Shown here piece by piece: positions 1 to 10,453 of a stretch of DNA of 64,000 nt (within the stretch, counting starts at the first letter, position 1; each line of letters starts with the position of its first letter). Both the position numbers and the translations under genes were made by a program. The DNA lies in NCBI GenBank assembly GCA_029255685.2, contig CM055320.2:46659910-46723909 (forward strand), read 5' to 3'. Under the pieces are notes generated by a model. The model saw only the letters and a list, made by a program, of their open reading frames with translations, did not search any database and was not told the origin of the DNA. Source of the DNA: Silene conica (lineage: Eukaryota; Streptophyta; Magnoliopsida; Caryophyllales; Caryophyllaceae).

Positions 1-1198
1 CCGACCTACTACTTAGGTCGACCGACCTCAGCGCAGACCCAGAATTTTCCGCAAAGCCCATTCAAGTGATTAGGTCTTTAGGAAACTCTTCTTTTCCAGC
101 TATTTAAGTTAATTACGTGATTAGGGTTTGGCAGTCGATTTTATTCAGTCTTAAATTCAGTTTTATTCAGTTTTATTCAGTATCTACTATTCAGTTTTAG
201 AGGGAATTTTAGCATACAATAGTTATTCCTTTATTATTCAAACACTTTTCTTTAGTATTGTTCATCATCAATCTTTCCACAACAATCAATAAAGTTCGTT
301 CTTTTCTGCCTTAATCCTTGTTTCCGGTAATTCCTTTCTTAATTTCATTTTTAATATTGTTCTTATCTTAGAATTATTAGTATGAGGTTTAAGTTAGAAT
401 CCCAGGCCTTTATTGTTAATGCATCTTTAGATTGATGTTTATTATGATCTCCATGTTTACTTCTGTTTTTTATTATTGTTTCAATAGTCATGAGTAGCTA
501 ATTTCACATGTTAGGATGTAGGGAGTAAATATGCATCAATAGTGTAATTTCCGAAATCCATCTGTTGCAGGCAGGAGGTCGGCCGACTGGGGTAGCTGGT
601 CGGTCGACCAACCCACGTTCGTATTCTGTTTCGTTTTGTAGACTATAATAACCTACAATGAGACTGAAGGGAGACTTGTAGAATGTTAGTAATGACCTAC
701 CCAAGATTGAGAGATACGGGTAGGGCATTGGTTTACACCATAAGATGACTAGGTTACTCAAGACTGAAAGGTATGTGACCTAGAATTTAGGAATCACCTT
801 TATTGTTGACACCCAATAATAGTGAGACCTAGGAACTAATAGCATAGGCCGAAAGGAGCTATTAGGTAGCATAGACCTAAAGGATATGTTACACCCCTTA
901 CGCGATTGCAATACATGTTGACTTAGGATTTATACTATCTTAGCTATTTATTACCCAACCATCCTAGCATCTCTTTTACTATAGTTTTATTCTCATCTTT
1001 ATTAACTTGTTTTATTTTTATATTTGTTTCTAGACTTAGTAATAATCAATCAAACCCTCACTTTTGTTACCCTAAAACATTGACATTAAACAATAAACAT
1101 TCCCCACCTCTCTGTGGTTCGACCCTGACTTTCGCTATCTATAGTTAAAGTTTAGGAATTATAAATTTTATCTTTGGTATCCTCAACGACGGGCATCA
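1..1198 (+). repeat. 5' LTR of the Athila-like element (left end outside window)
   Basis: Bases 1-905 match 14825-16206 apart from the insertions there, which identifies both as LTR copies. The LTR ends GCATCA at 1198, the inverse of the TGATGC that opens the 3' copy at 6311, and a primer-binding site follows at once. It holds no convincing gene. Confidence 0.85.
574..605 (+). repeat. Paired GTCGACC module (LTR copy 1)
   Basis: GGTCGGCCGAC and GGTCGGTCGACC separated by about 11 bases. The same module is at 15862-15896 in the 3' LTR and recurs in other forms through the element (see findings). Confidence 0.8.
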
Positions 1199-1202
1199 AA
1201 TT

Positions 1203-1219
1203 TTGGCGCCGTTGTCGGG
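1203..1219 (+). promoter_or_regulatory. Primer-binding site, tRNA-Asp-like
   Basis: TGGCGCCGTTGTCGGGG lies four bases after the LTR end. It closely resembles the tRNA-Asp-type primer site usual for Athila elements (TGGCGCCGTTGCCGGGG), with one difference. It would prime minus-strand cDNA. Confidence 0.85.
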
Positions 1220-1602
1220 GAGGTGACGCCAGTGTTTATTGTTTCTTGTTTTTGTTTCTTTAGTTTAAGGAACTTTTGTTCCTTAAACCTTCTCACTTTT
1301 TTCTTGTAGTTTCCATCTTATGCGCAGGTCAGTTAAAGGAGAACTTTCTACCACTAGACCACGAGCTTGAGAGGACTCTAAGAGAAAGGAGGAAGCAGCT
1401 TTTAGAAAGTAGGGAAGGAGGTTCTCCATCTTCCCTATTCCAAGAAGATATCTTTGAACAACCATCATCACCATCATCACCACAAAACAACCCACCTTCA
1501 CCAAAAACACCAAATTCACAACCAAATTAACCTCATAATCCATCTACACCAAAAACACCAACAAATACCTATTTCCAAGTTTTTGAAGTAAAGGAAGAGA
1601 AG

Positions 1603-2894
1603 ATGGCTAAAGAAGCGAGTATTGCAAGTCACTCTATGCCACGGGCAAAGGATCTCTATAAGGGATTCACTTTACCCACTGGCACGGGAAAGCCATTTGA
1701 GGCCAAGCCTTCCTACATCTCCATGGTGGACAGGAACCAGTTTGGAGGCGCAGCCAATGAAGATGCAGCTAGGCACATTGAAATCTTCACGGATTACATA
1801 TGCTCCATAGCACCCTCAGATGGAGTGACGCAGGATCAAATCAAAGAAACCATGTTCATCTTTTCCCTCCGAGACTCAGCAAGGGAATGGTATAGAGATT
1901 AAGACCGCACTGTTGCGGGAGTAACAGATTGGAACACATTGGCCTTAGCTTTCTATCGGAAGTACTACTCTGCAGCTATGACCAATGCCTTGAGAGCGCA
2001 GATAACCAGTTTCAAACAAGGGCCTAATGAAGATTTTAGTGAGGCTTGGGACAAGTTCAAGAGACTTGTTCGATCCATACCCCATCATGGATTTGAACAA
2101 TGGCTTCTTTGCAACCAGTTCTATAACGGCCTCTATGATGACAATAGAGCTTATTTGGACGCTGCAGCTAATGGAAGGTTCCAAGATTATTCCGGGGAGA
2201 CCAAGGGTCTCAAACTCATTGAAGATGTTGATGTGCACAGAGCTGAACACGAGACTTCCCGTGGAAATCAAAGAAAGGCTGAATCCAATGTTGCGGCAAT
2301 AGAGGCCTTGATGGCTATGTTATAAAAAATGGAGAGTGGTGGAAAATTTGAGATGGGAAGTGCAAGTAAAGGTGGCATGTACCAGGTAAACGCCGTTCAA
2401 GACGGACCCTTCAGTTGTGACAGATGTGGTGGAGAGGGGCATGTGTCAAAGTTTTGTACCTCATCTAACGAGACATGTGCAGCCTTTCAGCATTCCCGTG
2501 GGAACAACTTTTATGATCCCAATAATAATAATGTCCAACGCCACCTGAGGTGGATCAGCCAGAATGTTCTCAATCCACAACACCAACAACCACAACAAAA
2601 CTCCACTTATATCCCTCCACACAAGCAAAACTATCAAAAACCCCTTGTGTCCCTCAACAACCGTTTAATCCACCACCGAATACGGATGCTCTCATCCAAA
2701 GTCTCATTGGGTTATTTCAAAAGGAATCGCAGGCACGAGAGGCGGGTATGAAGATGTTAGAGTCCCAAATTGCTCAAATTGCGAGCAAGAATGATACTAG
2801 GGCTCCGGGTCAACTTCCGACCAAGAGGGACCAAAAGAAGGAGACTCTAAACAGCATATCATTAAGGAGTGGAGCCAAAATAGGAGGTGAGTAG
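1603..2894 (+). pseudogene. gag region of the Athila-like element (fossil)
   Basis: Gag forms the particle shell that packages element RNA. The first open stretch (1603-1902) has the Athila-type retrotransposon-gag core, with motifs such as NQFGG, followed by IKETMFIFSLRDSAREWY. The next stretch (1939-2325) continues the capsid-like helices (FYRKYYSAAM, FSEAWDKFKRLV). A CCHC-like zinc knuckle lies near 2417-2458 (CDRCGGEGHVSKFC). The last part is Gln/Asn-rich and then Lys-rich. The region is spread over several frames and is broken in a few places, so no whole Gag is expected. Identification is by family resemblance only. Confidence 0.8.
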
Positions 2895-2943
2895 GTTGGT
2901 GGAACAGAAAAAGAGAAGCAGCCGAAAACGAGCAACAGCGAAG

Positions 2944-3056
2944 TAGGTCGACCGACCCAGGAGCCAGGTCGACCGACTACGACGCAGATCCCAGAAGCTG
3001 CTGGAACACAGGAATCAGGTCGACCGACCGAGGAGTAAGGTCGGCCGACCTCCGAC
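2944..3056 (+). repeat. Double GTCGACC module between gag and protease
   Basis: Two pairs of 12-base motifs (GGTCGACCGACC and GGTCGGCCGACC variants) are separated by about 42 bases that include CAGATCCCAGAAG. It lies in or beside coding sequence; one plus-strand frame reads repeated VDRP/VGRP. Confidence 0.8.
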
Positions 3057-3086
3057 GCTGAATAGAAGGACGCCTTCAGGCCTGAA

Positions 3087-4018
3087 ATGCCAGACAACCT
3101 AAGGGACTTCCTATTCAGGGGTGACAAGACCCCCAAGTTCTTGAGGAGGGCTGCCAATACTGAAAGTTCCGCCCCTCCTTATCCGGAGAGACTCATACCA
3201 ACCAAGGAACAGGTATCATTTGATAAGTTTAAAGACGTAATTTGTTCATTGAATGTTCAAGTTCCGTTTTTAGAACTAGTTCAACAAGTTCCTTCATATC
3301 TTAAATTCATGAGACAACTTTTATCACGAAAGCAGACTCTAGATAAAGTTGAGTCGGTAGCCCTTACCGAAGAGTCCTCTAGTTTCCTGTCCCATGTTAT
3401 AGCCCCTCATAAGCTAGAGGATCCTGGGAGTTTTTCTGTACCTTGCAACATAGGGACCTTCCTGTTAAAAAGGCCTTATGTGACCTAGGGGCTAGCATTA
3501 GTGTCATGCCCTTGAGTGTAGCCTTAAAGCTAAGAATGAACAATTTTGCAGTAACTAGTATGACTGTCCAAATGGTCGACCGTACATCTATGGAACCCAT
3601 AGGGGTGTTGGAAAACATCCCTGTGCGAATTGATAGGTTTTTCTTCCCAGTCGACTTTGTAGTTTTGGACATCCCTGAGGATGCCCATATACCTATTATA
3701 CTAGGGAGACCATTCCTTCACATTGCGGGAGCCATCATTGATGTAGGTAGTGGGACATTGACCTTTAAGGTAGGGAAACATTCTATCATCTATGGTCTAT
3801 ATTATAGGAAGAAGGATACTATGACTCATATTACTTGTAATGCCATTGCTTCTGAAAAGAAGTATAAAGTCATCACCACGTCTCCTACCTTGTTACCTAC
3901 ACCCATACCTATTTTTACACCTCCGCCCCAGATTGGGAGCAATATGGAGGATGCTTCTATTGTGACTAATAAAGGAATTGGTTTGGGGAAACCCATGGTA
4001 AAGGACGTCATAGTGTAA
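3087..4018 (+). pseudogene. Aspartic protease region of the Athila-like element (fossil)
   Basis: Retroviral-type aspartic protease cuts the Gag precursor. The diagnostic parts are in the stretch from 3443: ALCDLGASISVMPLSVALKL (active-site motif DLGAS, as in many Athila/Tat proteases), then VDFVVLDIPEDAHIPIILGRPFL and AGAIIDVGSGTLTF. Upstream (3087-3488) is the linker expected between gag and protease, including a KEQVSFDKFKDVI-type segment. The family normally runs on into reverse transcriptase; here the coding sequence ends at about 4018 and no RT motif follows. The region is spread over more than one frame and counted as broken. Confidence 0.82.
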
Positions 4019-4477
4019 TGAGGTGGAATAGGGATCCTGAGCTATAAGGAGGATGAGGATCCAGACATTGTTGATAAGGAGGACAAGAGAAGAAAAGAAG
4101 AAAAATATAAGAGTTCGTCGCATATGCTTTGCGACGGAGAGGAGACGTGTTTTGTCATTCAAGCAAACACGGTAGAGACTACGGCATATCGCCAAAAGCC
4201 TTGGTCTGAGATTTTTCGCATCTTTAGCGGATAGTTGTTTCAGTTTTAAGCTCCTAAGACAATTTATTTTCCGTTTAGTTGAGACTTTTTAATTTTTGTT
4301 TGCTTTAAATTTTAGTTCTATTTTGTTTTTGCTTGCATAGTAGAGACATTTAGACTTGGTCCTGGGATCTTGCGCATATGTTGGGCGCATGTATAATGAT
4401 TTTTCAGGTTTGAGGAAGAATGACTTGGTTAATACAAGTTATTACCGAAGAAAAAGACGCCGCTGTACAGGAGAGAC

Positions 4478-4580
4478 GGTCGACCGACTAGCAACACCAG
4501 TCTGTCGACCAGACCGCTGCAGTTCAGAAATTCCTACAGTCTGCGGATTGGTCGGTCGACCAGAGAAGAAGGTCAGTCGA
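4478..4580 (+). repeat. Double GTCGACC module in the 3' internal region
   Basis: GGTCGACCGAC, then GTCGACC, a spacer of about 40 bases containing TTCAGAAATTCC, then GGTCGGTCGACC and GTCAGTCGACC. The layout matches 2944-3056. Confidence 0.78.
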
Positions 4581-4807
4581 CCCACTTACCTGTTACAGCG
4601 TGTTCGTATTTTCCTAGAGAAGCATGCAACCATCATAGGTACTTAGAGTGGCACTGCTGGCCACCAAAACTTCCCAGCTTACGCTGGTTTGGGGAGGTTT
4701 TCTCATGCGCTTGAAAATCCAGTGAGTTCTATCCTTTTTCCCTTGGTTTTATTCTTTCTTGCATTTTTTTCTTTTATATTTTTTTTGAAACCTTCACTTA
4801 GGCTAAT

Positions 4808-4827
4808 GCACAATGGGGACATTGTGC
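4808..4827 (+). other. Perfect 8-bp hairpin
   Basis: GCACAATG-GGGA-CATTGTGC: an 8-bp perfect stem with a four-base loop in the non-coding tail. A structural or packaging role is possible but not shown by the sequence. Confidence 0.6.
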
Positions 4828-5506
4828 GGGTTGGTTTGGAGAATGGTTTAGTCACATGCATTGTTCCATTACATTTTGTCATACGTTTATTGCATTTCTG
4901 TCTTGCATTGTTCTTTTCTTTATTTTCCTTACATATACAAAATAAAAATATAAAAAAATTATAAAAATTTCAAAAATTCCAAAAAATGCACTTTTATTTT
5001 AGCATATAGGTCGAGTCGGAACAAGAGTATTTCAAGGATGATCTTTGCTATCTTACATGTTTATGCCTTTGCCTTGCCTTATCAACTTGTTTTAGTATGA
5101 GAGTCTTTTGCATATCTACGAGTTTTTGTCAATTTGTATAGCTTGAGACTTGACTTATACCTTGGCAACCTACTATACGTTCTAAGTTTTAGAGCTTATT
5201 TCCTGGTTTCATTTTTAAACCAGTTGTCTAGGATGTGAGTAGTACTCCCCTTGGAACATGTTACATCAATATGCATAAACATGAACTTGAATTGCTATAT
5301 ACTTGTTTTACTATCTCGTTTTGTGAGTCTTGGTACGTGCATTTGGGATCCCTTTTCTCTTATTTACCCATAAGCCTTACATAGCCAAATTCGCCTTTTT
5401 ATTTCCCCAAAACTACATCCCATACTTAGCATACCCTTCCAAGCTAGTATTTGTGGTCATTGGATTAATTTTGAGGCATCTTGGTTTGTATGCTATCTTG
5501 AGCAAA

Positions 5507-5601
5507 GAAAAAGAGAAAAGAAAGGAAGAAAGCAAGAAACGAAAAAAAGAACAGAAAAATTCAGAAAAAGAAAGAAAGAGAAGGAAAACGAAAAAAAAAT
5601 C
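5507..5601 (+). repeat. Purine-rich tract
   Basis: About 95 bases that are almost only A and G, followed directly by a GTCGACC module. It could act as a secondary plus-strand priming tract; this is inference. Confidence 0.7.
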
Positions 5602-5612
5602 AAAATATACAG

Positions 5613-5656
5613 TAGAGTCAGTCGACCGACCACCTTCATAGGTCGGTCGACCAACT
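5613..5656 (+). repeat. GTCGACC module forming an inverted repeat
   Basis: GTCGACCGACC, nine bases, GGTCGGTCGAC: an 11-bp inverted repeat able to fold as a hairpin. Confidence 0.78.
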
Positions 5657-6603
5657 GACGGCATCAGATTCAAAAGAATCTCGTTCCGAAAATCCCTTTC
5701 TTTTATATGTTATCACTCCCGTACTTCATTCAAAATTATTTGGGAGTCCTTTCTTATATATAAAGCAAGAGTTGTGCTACAAAAGAGCACTTTCTTAATA
5801 TCAAAAGTTGTGAAACATGTTGTTGGAAACCAGTTTTACTAGCTTGGCTGCTAACCCCACAAATCCAAAAACATCTTAACCACTTTTACCCTTCACCTCA
5901 CATATCTTTCATTACCTCAATTGCATGTATCCGAGTCACTTGATGAGTGTGTTTATAAATAGTTGTAGAACTCTTGTTCATGTTAGATTGCAGGCATGTT
6001 TTCATGGGTCGCAGTTAGGTGAGTGTCTTTACAAATATACTTCTTTCTATCTTTTACATATACTCACCTTTTGCTTCATGAGTGTCTCGAGCGTACCGCG
6101 AGAGTCCATGGTGTAAAGTCTCTATAGTCTCTAGTTTTGCAAGTTTGACAACACCATAACTCGTTTGTATGATTTGAATGCTTTCTCATTTTGTACTTGG
6201 CATTGGTTTAGGCTCACATGTAAATTTCGCTCTGAGATTGAAATCGTTCCATTAGTTAAGATCGAGTCTATTTCTTGCTTGAGGGCAAGCAAGGTTTGGT
6301 TTGGGGAATTTGATGCGTGTCTATTTTATGATGTTTTACATCTATTTTTACACGCATTTTGTCGCTCATTTACTATGTTTTAGCCTTTATTTCCAAACAA
6401 TTGTTTACTTTCGTATTTTTATGCTATTTTGCAGATTTATGCGGAAAAGGGACGATATTATACCAAATTTATGCCCTCGGAATTTTTCATAGCCAAGGAA
6501 CAAAGGAAAGTTAACTCGAAGCGTTAACCCAAAGACAAGTCAAGGCAGGCCTACAGGAAAACAGGTCGACCAACCTACTACATGGGTCGGCCGACCAGGC
6601 GAC

Positions 6604-7025
6604 TGTTGATGCTTACACTTATATCATACTACTACCTCCTTCATACTAACAATAGTACTTAGAAATAGTTTTTCTAAGTAAGAATTATTTCCTATACTAA
6701 TAATATTAAGGATAATATTATTAACATTTCTAGTATACTAAAACTTTTTTTCTAGTAACAAAAATAGTCTTAGTTTGAGATCGGGTCCTTGATACGCATC
6801 TTTTGGAGACGATTTTTTTTAGATCTTTATAAGGGTATTTCGGTTATTGAAGACTCAAGTAATAGGTGATTATTCAGTATAAACCTTCTAAACCAATGTA
6901 AGGACAATCACATCTTATGATATCATCATGCATGCATAAGATCTTATTAAGTTTTATAACCTAAACTTAAAGAAACAAAACTCACATTAGTTTTGAGTAT
7001 AAAATTAGGAACTTAGTTCCCAACA
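6604..7025 (+). repeat. Short 5' LTR of Copia copy 1
   Basis: TGTTGATGC to CCCAACA, 422 bp, equal to 14353-14774. The sister element at 34620 has a 1297-bp LTR, so this left LTR starts at an internal TGTTG of the family LTR. Confidence 0.85.
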
Positions 7026-7027
7026 AG

Positions 7028-7040
7028 TGGTATCAGAGCA
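7028..7040 (+). promoter_or_regulatory. Primer-binding site, initiator tRNA-Met
   Basis: TGGTATCAGAGCA two bases after the LTR end, the standard Copia primer site. Confidence 0.93.
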
Positions 7041-9491
7041 TTACGGTTGTTGCATGCATGATCGGATTCATGATTTATGTTAAAACGGATTAACATATTA
7101 ATTTCGAAATTTTGTATTTATTATGATAAATCACAAAATAATTTTGCATATTAAAGTTTCTGATTCTAAAATGGTTTTAGGACATAAAAATAATTTTATG
7201 GATTAATTTTTATTGTTCATTTTTATATTTATTTGTATATTTTGTAGTTTAAATCGGTTTTAAACAACAATTAATGGGAAAAATAGCTAAACATAGTTTC
7301 TGGCCGAGATTTTTTGATATCTTCTCACATGCATATTTAATATATTGTATATGAAATTTCGTAAGAAATGGAGTTATTATGCATGGATTATGAATTTTAT
7401 GAGATAAATAGTCATAATATGAGTAAAAATGGGTATAGGAGGTTGTATTTCGAATTTGACCTTAAAAATTTTATGAGAAGTCACATGCAATATATATATA
7501 AAGTGCCTGTATGAATTTTCGAAATTATTGGACTTATTTTGCATGATTAATGATTTTTATAGTAAAAATCGTATTAATAGTGACTTAAATTCGACTTTAA
7601 TAGTTATAGTTGGAATTTTGCCATAAAAACTTTACACAATGTCACATGCAATATTTACAGTATGTATATAAGTTTTGAGAATTTATTCTCAAGTGATGCA
7701 TGTTTTATGATTTTAATAGTTAAAATCGAGTAAATAATGACTTATTGTGTTAAAAATAGTTAATCTTAATATTATGACATAAAATTTTACCCATAGATGT
7801 CTTATATAATAGGAACATCAGATCTAAAAGATGGATATCAAAAAGTTTCTGTTTCTATGATTATTAGTTTTTTATGAGTTAATTAGTTAATAATCGTAAT
7901 TTATGAGTCGTAAAAATGAAATTTCGACCATGGTCTGTAATTTTTGGTCATTTTCAGGTTCTAATATATATTTTAGGATGACTAAAAATTTATGGCAAAT
8001 TATTGCAAGTTTTTTATAATTTAAATCAGATTTTTAACCATAAAAACGGTTTTTATACAATTTATTTAACAAATAAACTATAAATATTTGCATAAGACCA
8101 TTTTATTAATTTCTGAATTTTTAGAAAATTTCCAGAAAGTTTAGAATTTTTGAATTTTAAATTTCGAATTTTATTGACTCATTTGGCCATATTTTGTTTA
8201 TTTTTCCCGAAAATACAAGTAATTTATGAACAATAATGCAAAATCAAGTTAAATCATGATCAAACATTAGTAGAGACTAAACATTGATTCCTAAAGTATG
8301 TTGGGATGATTAACTTGGACATAAATTAGATTTATGTAATTTTGATGATTTTAATAGTTAAAGTCGCGCATATCCGTAAAAACCGTAAACAAATATGAGA
8401 TATTTGCTCCCATAAGGCGATTTGGCATTAAAAATTGAGCATGTGCATGCATATTTTATTATTGCATTTTAATTAATGTGAATGTCATATTTGAATGTTT
8501 TTATATAATTTGGAATTATGTAATTTTCTTAGTATGGCCTTAGTTTTAATCAATATTACCCGTAATGAAAGGGAATGTTGATTCGGTTGTAATTTATGTG
8601 ATCTCGTATCACGGGTTTGTAATTTAATTTAATTTTCAGTTTTACAATAGAATAGTTGTATTATTTTATTGTAATTCCGGAGATCCAGAAGACGGTGCCA
8701 TACGGAAAGGAGTTCCGACAAGACGGTGTTTTCTTGGATGGTGTGCCAGTGAAGTTCAAGGGACCACGGAGTTGGTTTCCGAATTTGTAATAGTTAATTA
8801 GTTTTTACTATTACTAGGAAGGCCATACTAGGATTTTTATTGCTTTATTGCTTTCATTTTTGCATTTTTAATATGTTTGCATGCAAAGCCAAATCGCCAT
8901 AAACATGCATATTAGTTTAGATCGTTAAAAACGACCGTGTCAATTATAATTATCGAGTTCACCAATTTAATTCACTTAAAGGAGATAGATAATAAATTGA
9001 CAAGACCTCTATATTAAACAAAACAATTGAGAATTAGCCTTACCAAATAGTAGAACCCATGAGCTTCTATTTCGTGGGGTGGTGCTAGTCCAGTGGGCAG
9101 TACGAACCTCATTACGTAGGATAAGTGGGGCGATGGGGTGGATTCAGTCCAGTGGGCGGATCGCATCTCGATGCAATTGAAATTTGGTTTGTACTCAACG
9201 GAAGTGTAGAGGACCAGTGGTCAATGTGTTTCGGGCTAAGATGAATAAATTATGATTTGTCATCAACCAAGAGTTCTATGGTAGAACCGGTTTATTTTAA
9301 CCCACCAAACCATATAATTGGGTCGGAGTTCCAGTGGTTCACGATTTCGGTAGTATGGGTTTGGGTCTTGGAATCATTTATAAAATTGGATAGAGGTCAT
9401 TTTATAGATGCATTAGCTTGATAAATATGTTTACAAGTTAAAATGAACATAAAAACGATTAGCATTTAATTTCTTCATATCAATATCAATC
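7041..9491 (+). other. Long untranslated leader of Copia copy 1
   Basis: About 2.4 kb, AT-rich, with no credible gene. It is closely matched by 35932-38415 and by the start of the copy at 63427. The last 400 bases are less AT-rich and hold conserved motifs: CCAGTGG at 9090, 9149, 9214 and 9331, and the hairpin GTTCTA-TGG-TAGAAC at 9273-9287. Conservation without coding suggests an RNA role such as packaging or translation control (inference). Confidence 0.75.
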
Positions 9492-10453
9492 ATGACCGCT
9501 ACCACTACTTCAAACACTTCATGGTTACGTTCCTTCACGGATCGTTGTAAGCTAGAAAAGAATGGGGCAAACTTTGCCGATTGGGATGCCCAACTATTGT
9601 TGGCGGCAGAAGGTGACGGTAAGACCGAATTCCTCATGAAGAATCACCTCTTGAACCTGCAGAAAATGCCACCGCCGCTGCAAGGGGACCCTATGATACT
9701 TATCAGAAGGAGTTCGCGGCAATCAAAAATGTTTTGATCTTCTCGATGGAGCCGAAACTCCAAAGGAGTAACATAAAGAATGGCACGGCCTATGAGATCT
9801 ACTCCAGGCTTGTGACAATGTTCTCGAAGGCTTCGAGAAGTGTCCAATACGAGGCGGCATCGGCCTTCTTTGATCTCAACCTTAAGGAGGGGCAAAAAGT
9901 TAGCCCATATGTGCTCAAGTTAATTGAGCATGTAGAAACCCTAAGGATGAATCAAATGGACATTCCTAAGGAACTTGTGATTGACAGAATCCTCCACTCC
10001 TTGTCTAAGGTGAAAACTTCTGTACAATTCCGGGTGAATTTCAACATGAGAAACCAAGACATCTCCCTCGATGAATTGCACAATATGATCGTGCAGGCTG
10101 AAAGGGATATGGGCCTAAATGTTAGTCCCGCTAAGGATGTGCTCAACATTAATGTTAAGGGCAAAGGAAAGTTCAATAGAAAGGGTAAGGCAAAAGGGAA
10201 GCAACCTTCCAAATGTTCAAAGAAAGCGTCTTCTGAGGCAAGCACCTCAAATCCCAACAAGAGCTCTCATCAAGAAGCTAAGTGCTTTTATTGCAATGGC
10301 AAAGGACATAGGAAGAGGAACTGTTCCAAATATCTCAGCGATCTCAAAGCTGGGAAAATTCTTCCAGTTGGTACGATAACTATCCCTGTTTTATGTAAAT
10401 CTCAACTAATGTATTATGATACAAGTTGTGATGTGAATGCTCTTCTTATTTGA
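9492..10453 (+). pseudogene. gag of Copia copy 1 (fossil)
   Basis: The region encodes a Copia Gag of the UBN2/retrotran-gag type: N-terminal NTSWLRSFTDRCKLEKNG and WDAQLLLAAEGD, a middle part with YEAASAFFDLNLKEGQKVSP and DRILHSLSKVKTSVQFRVNF, a Lys-rich stretch, and one CCHC zinc knuckle near 10287-10328 (CFYCNGKGHRKRNC). The start matches the intact copy at 38416. It is broken in about one place. No protease, integrase or RT frame follows. Close to the gags at 38416-39345 and 19814-20731. Confidence 0.85.

Larger units (their letters stand above)
4019..6310 (+). other. Non-coding 3' internal region of the Athila-like element
   Basis: 2.3 kb with no credible coding sequence. It contains a GTCGACC module (4478-4580), a short perfect hairpin (4808-4827), an AT-rich stretch, a 95-base purine-rich tract (5507-5601), another GTCGACC module (5613-5656) and, just before the 3' LTR, a GGTTTGGTTTGGGG stretch (about 6293-6306) that is the likely polypurine tract. 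The Lys/Glu-rich frame over the purine tract is a composition effect. Confidence 0.75.

Noticed and set aside
2810-3157. Minus-strand frame with VGRP repeats
   Set aside because: Shadow of the GTCGACC module; the plus-strand gag-protease context is clear.
4356-4964. Possible env-like or membrane protein frames in the Athila-like tail
   Set aside because: Frames are short, lie over GTCGACC modules or T-rich sequence and lack a signal peptide plus ordered domain.
5330-5641. Lys/Glu-rich plus-strand frame
   Set aside because: Read through a purine tract, with no domain or conserved start.
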